Positions 38,301 to 42,153 of a stretch of 42,153 bases of DNA are shown here, one piece after another; position 1 is the stretch's first letter, and every line of letters starts with the position of its first letter. Both the position numbers and the translations under genes were made by a program. The notes below the pieces were generated by a model. It made no database searches. It saw only the letters and a list, made by a program, of their open reading frames with translations, and was not told the DNA's origin. This DNA is from Pseudomonadales bacterium (GTDB taxonomy: Bacteria; Pseudomonadota; Gammaproteobacteria; Pseudomonadales; JAHRWD01). The DNA is taken from positions 1 to 42,153 of the forward strand of contig JAHRWD010000067.1 in NCBI GenBank assembly GCA_019090315.1, in the 5' to 3' direction.

Positions 38301-38434
38301 TAACCACAGATCTATTCTGGGGGCCAATGGCATACGCCATGATGGGCGGCATTACCGGAGCAACTATTTTGACGATATTTTTTATCCCGGCGCTTTATGC
38401 ATTTTTGTTTAGGTTAAAGCCGGAAGCAATTTAG
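35333..38434 (+). CDS. RND efflux permease, second system
   Basis: A 1033-residue HAE1-like RND antiporter of near-standard length. TM1 is YVIGLMILLGVVSFFNLGQR. TM4 LGLLVDDAIIIIEMMQIKME carries the proton-relay Asp pair at residues 418 and 419. TM10 GIIMRNSVILMDQI has Arg941 at the AcrB Lys940 position. The periplasmic regions contain the usual pore repeats. It forms an operon with the preceding adaptor. The last 70 residues have a decayed relative at 41001-41198. The substrate is unknown. Confidence 0.93.
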   Translation: MDTENSDDPKESRFDGNLSLWAIQNPLLSSYVIGLMILLGVVSFFNLGQRDMPFRTERVMVISVMWPGASAEQMELQVADKIEKKLQETPWLHALRSFSKPGETYLFITLRDAIPDPVNEVPETWYQVRKKVADMRAELPPAIQGPFFNDEFGDVFPLVYALSSEGLSMAALKDQADLVRQELLNVPSVEKVNLLGQQSEQISVEFSLTKLKQLGIPPFAVLEQIKQNNSVLPGGMLDTSDTRFYLRPADGFQSVDEIRQLLIPVAEGQSVQLQDIADVRRTYVDPARMIMRFNGKQVIGFAISMRKGENVLDLGESVSKKIVEIKQQLPVGVQLELVANQPKVVSETLDTFLLKLLMAIGIVLLVSYFSLGFRAGLVVATAFPMVLGTTFLGMLYFGMDLERISLGALIISLGLLVDDAIIIIEMMQIKMEQGLDRLNAAGEAFRSTSFPMLTGTLISIFGFLPMAIAVSMMNEFFYGFYGVLTIALVTSWLVSVFFTPFIGYHYLPDPVGDKHNGNGVYQTTFYRGLRASVSWAVTHRLIILILFALLIAATVFAGKNVAKQFFPITDRPELIIEMWLPEGSPMVRTQEVAEKLDKILAQEKQVTNHVSYLGWDTPKIFIELNIEQPADNLIKTIVLTENTDQRDALHDRLIKRIPVEIPEVRFNIDFFKFGPPTGAPIQYRVMGQDVEKIREIIAQVRTVIDDHPDTSDTYLDWRGPIKTIQFEWNKGQLARYGLSEQSLANQINQLTSSFPVSFYREDNKQIAIVARLNPTERDGLADLQGLLISLPNGEKVALEQLTQFKVSVEDGVRWRYNRYPTIAVHSQIPYDIQPHQVIQQLQPQMDAIRANLPPGYFIEVAGLVESNKIVDTAMASTLPVVLVLIVTMLMIQLRSFPLTLLVLGTAPLGLIGAVLTLYAVGKPLGFVAQLGILAMAGIIMRNSVILMDQINKDIKHNASHPWQALIESTIRRFRPIVLTAIAAVLALAPLTTDLFWGPMAYAMMGGITGATILTIFFIPALYAFLFRLKPEAI

Positions 38435-38495
38435 CTTAAAACGTTTCGTAAATCCGAGCTCATAAATAACTCACCCATTTTGTAAACCTGAAACT

Positions 38496-39725
38496 ATGCG
38501 CCTTTTCGATATTATTGCGATTCTTATCAGTTTGTCAGCCGCCTTTAGCTGGCTTAACTATCGGGTACTGAAATTACCTACTGCCATTGGCCTGATGCTT
38601 GGTGCACTGTTGATGTCATTAATACTTCAACTACCAATATTTGGCGGCCTTGAAGATCAGGCTAAACAGATGCTGGCGAGCATCGATTTCGACCAAACGC
38701 TGCTGCATGGCATGTTGAGCTTTTTGCTATTCGCCGGTGCCCTGCATGTAAACCTGGCGGATTTATCTGAACAGCGTTGGGTCATCAGTATCCTTGCAAC
38801 ATTTGGTGTGGTCGGCGCTACCTTTATGATTGGCGGTGGCACCTACTTGATGTTCGGATGGCTTAATATTGAAGTCTCCCTGATCTATTGCCTGTTGTTT
38901 GGCGCACTGATCTCCCCCACAGACCCGATTGCGGTATTGGGTATTCTCAAAAGCGCCGGCGCACCAAAAACCCTGGAAACAAAAATCACCGGAGAATCCC
39001 TATTTAACGATGGTGTAGCGGTAGTGGTTTTCCTGGTACTTGCGGATATAGCAATGGGTACCACCGAGGTCACCGTAACCTCCGTCAGCACCCTTTTTAT
39101 CACAGAAGCACTGGGTGGGCTGGTGTTTGGCCTGTTGACCGGGAGCCTGGCATTTTTCATGCTCAAACGAGTCGACAGCTATCAGGTCGAAGTACTAATA
39201 ACCCTGGCACTGGTTACCGGTGGCTACGCAGCGGCAGAACATCTGCATCTATCAGCACCTATTGCGATAGTGGTTGCCGGATTATTGATTGGTAATCATG
39301 GGCGTAGGTCCGCAATGTCTGACCAGACTCGTGAACACCTCGATACCTTCTGGGAATTGGCGGACGAAATACTCAATGCTGTACTGTTCGTACTGATAGG
39401 CCTTGAAGTGTTGGTGATATCCATTCGCGGTGACTATTTATTGGCAGGTGTATTATCCATTCCGCTAATATTAATCGTACGATTCATCAGCGTAAGCGTG
39501 CCAATAACGTTGTTACGCCCCTTCCGTAGCTTCACCCCTGGCGTAATCCCTATTTTGACCTGGGCGGGTCTACGCGGTGGTATATCCGTTGCGCTGGTTC
39601 TCTCCTTACCCGCCAGTGAAATGCGCGATGTACTACTTACCGTGACCTATGTAGTGGTGGTGTTCTCTATCGTAGTACAGGGTCTGAGTCTGGGGCCGCT
39701 GGTACGAAGATTAACTCAACGATAA
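38496..39725 (+). CDS. CPA1-family Na+/H+ antiporter
   Basis: A 409-residue inner-membrane protein with about 11-12 helices and almost no cytoplasmic tail. The core carries ISPTDPIAVLGILKSAGAPK and the CPA1 ion-binding motif ESLFNDGVAVVVFLV (Asn-Asp about residues 170-171). The C-terminal part includes WAGLRGGISVALVLSLP, a conserved Arg-containing segment of NhaP-like antiporters. It exchanges Na+ (possibly K+) for H+ to control pH and salt, which fits a saline habitat. It starts 61 bases after the RND gene and may be transcribed with it; no terminator is seen between them. It converges on the cytochrome b561 gene. Confidence 0.92.
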   Translation: MRLFDIIAILISLSAAFSWLNYRVLKLPTAIGLMLGALLMSLILQLPIFGGLEDQAKQMLASIDFDQTLLHGMLSFLLFAGALHVNLADLSEQRWVISILATFGVVGATFMIGGGTYLMFGWLNIEVSLIYCLLFGALISPTDPIAVLGILKSAGAPKTLETKITGESLFNDGVAVVVFLVLADIAMGTTEVTVTSVSTLFITEALGGLVFGLLTGSLAFFMLKRVDSYQVEVLITLALVTGGYAAAEHLHLSAPIAIVVAGLLIGNHGRRSAMSDQTREHLDTFWELADEILNAVLFVLIGLEVLVISIRGDYLLAGVLSIPLILIVRFISVSVPITLLRPFRSFTPGVIPILTWAGLRGGISVALVLSLPASEMRDVLLTVTYVVVVFSIVVQGLSLGPLVRRLTQR

Positions 39726-39761
39726 AAGTAGAAATGTATCGCAGCTCTTGTTGAGCGGAGC

Positions 39762-40313
39762 CTACCAAAACATTTTTCGTATGGTTCCGTCACGATTAAT
39801 AAACTGATGTTTTAGCGCCGCTACCACATGAAAAACAATTATCAACAATGCGCCATAAGCCAAAAAATAGTGCAACTCAATCGCTATGTCACGCCACTCT
39901 TCAGTTACAGAAAAAAGGGCGGGGATATCGAACCAGTTAAATACCGATATAGAGTCACCGGCGGACGTTGAGATGATATACCCGGAGATTGGTATAAGCA
40001 CAAGAAGGAGCAATAACAGCCCATGTGTACTATGGGCCAGAAACTTTTCCCAGCTCGCCATAACGGATGAAAACTCGGGGCGAGTATTGAGCAAAGTCCA
40101 GGCTATTTTAAATAACGCCGTTAATAACAGCACCATCCCAAATGCTTTATGAAGACTCAACGAGTCGTTATACCAGCGGTCGTAATAGCTAAGATCAACC
40201 ATATACCAACCTAAACCAATCAGCCCGATCATTAATAGCGCCACAGTTCCGTGCAGCAACTTAGTGATCAGGCCAAAATGGTGTTGACTGTTAAGCCATC
40301 GGCTTACTTTCAC
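39762..40313 (-). CDS. Cytochrome b561-type membrane haem protein
   Basis: A 183-residue four-helix dihaem protein of the bacterial cytochrome b561 family (CybB-like), which moves electrons between quinol and periplasmic partners or superoxide. Haem-ligand His candidates are in TM1 (LLHGTVALLMIG), TM2 (LSLHKAFGMVLLL), TM3 (HSTHGLLLLLLV) and TM4 (HYFLAYGALLIIVFHVVAAL). The start is GTG; the codon at 40313 fits a GGGG ribosome-binding site better than the GTG at 40319. It lies 21 bases after yceI, and yceI-b561 pairs are common. Confidence 0.88.
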   Translation of the reverse strand: MKVSRWLNSQHHFGLITKLLHGTVALLMIGLIGLGWYMVDLSYYDRWYNDSLSLHKAFGMVLLLTALFKIAWTLLNTRPEFSSVMASWEKFLAHSTHGLLLLLLVLIPISGYIISTSAGDSISVFNWFDIPALFSVTEEWRDIAIELHYFLAYGALLIIVFHVVAALKHQFINRDGTIRKMFW

Positions 40314-40334
40314 TAGCACCCCAACAAAGCTGTA

Positions 40335-40931
40335 TTAGTAACGTATGCCCTCAATACCTAAGCGCATTTCGATGGTGGTTGAAGCAGGTCCTAAATCGTA
40401 GGTCATACCGTAGTCGGCTAGCTTGAGCACAACAGTGCCAGAAAAACCTGCACGATATCCGCCCCAGGGATCTTTGCCTTCACCCATTTTTGTAACGTCA
40501 ATATCGATGCTTCTGGTGACTCCGTGCAAAGTCAGTTTTCCAGTCAGGATTCCTTTGTCGGCAGTTCCAGAATAGCTGGTAGCTTTAAAAGTGGCGGTAG
40601 GGAATCTATTGACATGCAGAAAATCTTTGCCACGCAGGTGTTTGTCACGTTCTGCATGATTGCTATCGATGCTTGCGGCATCAATTGTAATATTGATCTT
40701 GTTTTTTTCGGGCTTGCTGGCATCATGCAAAAAATTGCCTTTGACCGTATTGAAGCGACCATACAGCCAGCTATAACCCAGATGCTGTATTCGGAATTCA
40801 ACAAATGAGTGGGTTGAGTCGAGTGTATAGCCAGCTGCTATTGCTCCTGAGGAAGCACCTAATATCGATCCACTCATAAACAGGGCAATCAAAACTTTTC
40901 CTGCATTTTCCCGAATTGCTTTAAACACCAT
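40335..40931 (-). CDS. yceI: YceI-family periplasmic lipocalin-like protein
   Basis: A 198-residue exported protein. The signal peptide (VLIALFMSGSILGASSGAIA) is followed by the YceI domain: YTLDSTHSFVEFRIQHLGYS, the central ASIDSNHAERDKHLRGKDFL and the C-terminal LTGKLTLHGVTRSIDIDV and RAGFSGTVVLKLADYGM. YceI proteins bind isoprenoid or other amphiphilic lipids in a beta-barrel cavity, and some take part in stress or antibiotic responses. ATG at 40931 is used because GGAG lies 8 bases upstream; GTG at 40940 overlaps that site. It precedes and is co-oriented with the cytochrome b561 gene. Confidence 0.92.
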   Translation of the reverse strand: MVFKAIRENAGKVLIALFMSGSILGASSGAIAAGYTLDSTHSFVEFRIQHLGYSWLYGRFNTVKGNFLHDASKPEKNKINITIDAASIDSNHAERDKHLRGKDFLHVNRFPTATFKATSYSGTADKGILTGKLTLHGVTRSIDIDVTKMGEGKDPWGGYRAGFSGTVVLKLADYGMTYDLGPASTTIEMRLGIEGIRY

Positions 40932-41000
40932 CACTAGCACTCCATTTAGCTAAGTTAAAATCGTTAACCTTTTAGTGTAGTACAAACAGGGATATATGCT

Positions 41001-41198
41001 GGTATCAAACGCAATGCCTCGCACTCGTGGCGACACTGACTAATCAACCAAACGACTATTTATTCGATAGTGCTAACCGATACTACAGCGGGGCGCGCCC
41101 TTGTACCTTTGACAATGGATCTATTGCGAGAAGGGCCGTTGGTGGATGTCGCCATAGAGGACATTATGGGAGCAACCATTCTAACGATATATTTGTAA
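41001..41198 (+). pseudogene. Decayed C-terminal fragment of an RND efflux permease
   Basis: Read in one frame from 41001 the DNA gives GIKRNASHSWRH, a TGA, LINQTTIYS, IVLTDTTAGRALVPLTMD and later IMGATILTIYL, then TAA. This aligns with residues about 953-1020 of the RND permease at 35333-38434 (DIKHNASHPWQALIEST, IVLTAIAAVLALAPLTTD, ITGATILTIFF). The two nucleotide stretches (38189-38390 and 41001-41200) have the same length with few indels. The fragment has no start, holds an in-frame stop and ends where TM12 should continue, so it cannot be functional. It is a relic of a lost RND gene or of a partial duplication. Confidence 0.82.
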
Positions 41199-41274
41199 CC
41201 TGCCCCCCCCGATCAGTACGTACACCCCCTGAGCGGAGCCGAAGGGAAGGAATTCGAAGAGCGAACAGAAATGA

Positions 41275-41295
41275 AGAATATGGCATTGCAAGACC
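41275..41295 (+). repeat. 21-bp direct repeat, copy 1 (left of toxin-antitoxin unit)
   Basis: AGAATATGGCATTGCAAGAC plus C. It matches copy 2 at 42092-42112 in 20 of 21 bases. The two copies enclose the toxin-antitoxin operon. Confidence 0.7.
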
Positions 41296-41326
41296 CCGTA
41301 TTTCAGACAGACTCCGTATTTCAGAC
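41296..41326 (+). repeat. Two tandem copies of CCGTATTTCAGAC
   Basis: Identical 13-mers at 41296-41308 and 41314-41326 (18-base period), followed by a degenerate third (CTGTATTTT). They sit directly after the left 21-bp repeat in non-coding DNA. Confidence 0.6.
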
Positions 41327-41503
41327 CCTGTATTTTCCACTTATTTTCTGATATCGGAAGAGAGGCCTTGTTGCCCCTGGGGGATCGTTTTTGGCAGTGG
41401 TAAGGCGTGCCCTATAGCGAATGGCCGTAGCCCTTTGCAAGAGGCGCAACGAAGGGTGGGGCTGTGTTAAGATGTGTACATTCAACTACAACAAGTGATC
41501 AAT

Positions 41504-41746
41504 ATGTCTACAACAATGACTATTCGCCTGGAACCAGAGTTAAAACAACGCCTTGATCGACTGGCTGAGGCAACACACCGCTCCAGGTCATTTCTAGCTG
41601 CTGAGGCAGTTCGTGATTTTGTAGAACTCAATGAATGGCAAGTTCAGGAGGTTGTATCTGCACTCAAGGAAGCTGACATCGGTGATTTCGCCTCCGATAA
41701 AACCGTCAACAAAATACTAAAGAAATGGGGCGCTGATGCAGGTTAA
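41504..41746 (+). CDS. Ribbon-helix-helix antitoxin (ParD/RelB-like)
   Basis: An 80-residue protein. The N-terminal MSTTMTIRLEPELKQRLDRL begins with the beta strand and first helix of a ribbon-helix-helix (CopG/ParD) DNA-binding domain, continued by AEATHRSRSFLAAEAVRDFV. The C-terminal tail (NEWQVQEVVSALKEADIGDF, then KTVNKILKKWG) should wrap around and block the toxin. ATG at 41504 is chosen, since translation from 41474 would add ten non-conserved residues. The end overlaps the toxin start by 11 bases. The protein should repress its own operon. Confidence 0.9.
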   Translation: MSTTMTIRLEPELKQRLDRLAEATHRSRSFLAAEAVRDFVELNEWQVQEVVSALKEADIGDFASDKTVNKILKKWGADAG

Positions 41747-42026
41747 GTGGCTCAAAAAAGCCCTACAAAACCTTGATGATGAAGCTGAATATATAGCCAA
41801 AGATGATCCGGCAGCGGCTCAACTTGTCGTTCAACGTATTGTCGATGCAATTAACCGGTTACCCGAAAACCCTGCGCTGGGCCATGCCGGTCGTGTTCAC
41901 GGTACCCGCGAGCTGGTGGTAACAGATACTCGTTACATCGTGCCTTATCGAATTAGTCCTCGCCTGCAACAAATCGAAATCCTACGTATTTTTCATACTT
42001 CACGACGCCCTCCCAAAAACTGGTAA
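41736..42026 (+). CDS. RelE/ParE-superfamily toxin
   Basis: A 96-residue toxin. MQVKWLKKALQNLDDEAEYIA is the N-terminal helical hairpin. GRVHGTRELVVTDTRYIVPY and IEILRIFHTSRRPPKNW form the C-terminal beta sheet typical of ParE/RelE. RelE members cut mRNA on the ribosome, and ParE members poison DNA gyrase. The RVHGTRELVV-YIVPYR pattern is nearer to ParE-type proteins, but the target cannot be fixed by sequence. The 11-base overlap with the antitoxin gives coupled translation. The gene is intact. Confidence 0.9.
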   Translation: MQVKWLKKALQNLDDEAEYIAKDDPAAAQLVVQRIVDAINRLPENPALGHAGRVHGTRELVVTDTRYIVPYRISPRLQQIEILRIFHTSRRPPKNW

Positions 42027-42091
42027 CCCTTGGGTTTCAGCTGAGAGACGATCAATGATTTAGCAGTCCGTATGCATTCCCACGGAGCAAG

Positions 42092-42112
42092 AGAATGTGG
42101 CATTGCAAGACC
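42092..42112 (+). repeat. 21-bp direct repeat, copy 2 (right of toxin-antitoxin unit)
   Basis: AGAATGTGGCATTGCAAGAC plus C, one base different from copy 1 at 41275-41295. It lies 65 bases after the toxin stop. The last 41 bases of the window hold nothing recognisable. Confidence 0.7.
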
Positions 42113-42153
42113 TAATGGAATGGTCCGCCCCACTCCCGAAACGGCTTCAAATG

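Larger units (their letters stand above)
41199..41503. other. Non-coding repeat-rich interval
   Basis: Between the RND remnant and the antitoxin start no credible gene is present. It holds a run of eight C after the remnant, a GC-rich segment CCCTGAGCGGAGCCGAAGGG (about 41227-41246) of the kind seen in dispersed bacterial repeats, the left 21-bp repeat, the 13-mer tandem, and an imperfect hairpin (CCCTTTGC at 41431-41438 against GCAACGAAGGG at 41445-41455) just before the antitoxin promoter region. Confidence 0.5.

Noticed and set aside
41027..41470. A 147-codon open frame in the 41-kb interval
   Set aside because: The composition is odd (Arg, Pro, Cys rich), it has no recognisable domain, and it runs out of frame across the RND relic and the short repeats. 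It is a chance frame.
41199..42153. Integron-type attC sites around the toxin-antitoxin genes
   Set aside because: No GTTRRRY/RYYYAAC core pairs or attC-like long palindromes were found; only simple direct repeats are present.
1..42153. CRISPR arrays, tRNA or rRNA genes, prophage modules
   Set aside because: No regularly spaced repeats, tRNA cloverleaf sequences, rRNA segments or phage structural genes were recognised in any intergenic interval.

Overview
The window looks like chromosomal DNA of a gammaproteobacterium, most likely a marine or aquatic member of the Pseudomonadales/Oceanospirillales/Cellvibrionales side of the class. This rests on protein character and gene order: thiD-thiE-hemL, prfB-lysS, recJ-thrC-hom-dsbC, rplU-rpmA and purM-purN-DUF3108 beside a divergent DUF2066 gene are blocks familiar from Pseudomonas and its relatives. 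Base composition is balanced. No rRNA, tRNA, CRISPR array, prophage or complete insertion sequence was found.

Layout. (1) 1-5050: the 3' part of a CLC chloride channel/transporter gene, then hemJ, thiD, thiE, hemL and a small flavodoxin-like gene, all on +. They link thiamine and haem synthesis. (2) 5110-8411: prfB, lysS and ung on -. The prfB gene has the classical programmed +1 frameshift (CTT TGA C at codon 26). (3) 8655-9773: a soluble chemoreceptor-like protein with a C-terminal zinc-binding CZB domain, followed by a clear terminator. (4) 9873-15872: recJ, thrC, hom, dsbC, rpmA and rplU on -. (5) 16140-18735: mrp/apbC and dcd on +, then an AT-rich accessory pair (a DUF1330-like protein and a multi-pass membrane protein). 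(6) 18774-21424: purM-purN-DUF3108 on -, interrupted by a 141-bp palindromic MITE whose end supplies the purN stop codon. (7) 21667-24172: a DUF2066 protein, a CDP-alcohol phosphatidyltransferase and hda. (8) 24374-38434: a transport-rich stretch with a TetR-MFP-RND operon, an unknown 166-residue membrane protein, an SDR dehydrogenase, a giant DUF2339 membrane protein and a second MFP-RND pair. (9) 38496-42153: a CPA1 Na+/H+ antiporter, a yceI-cytochrome b561 pair, a decayed RND permease fragment, repeat-rich non-coding DNA and a ParD/ParE-type toxin-antitoxin operon enclosed by 21-bp direct repeats.

Most of the first 24 kb is housekeeping. The accessory signals lie in the MITE at purN/DUF3108, the AT-rich pair at 17.8-18.7 kb, and the last 1.2 kb (RND remnant, short repeats, toxin-antitoxin unit), which looks like a site of past recombination. 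I did not find a convincing undescribed multi-gene system. The best leads are the MITE that ends purN, the repeat-flanked toxin-antitoxin region and the unassigned 166-residue membrane protein.
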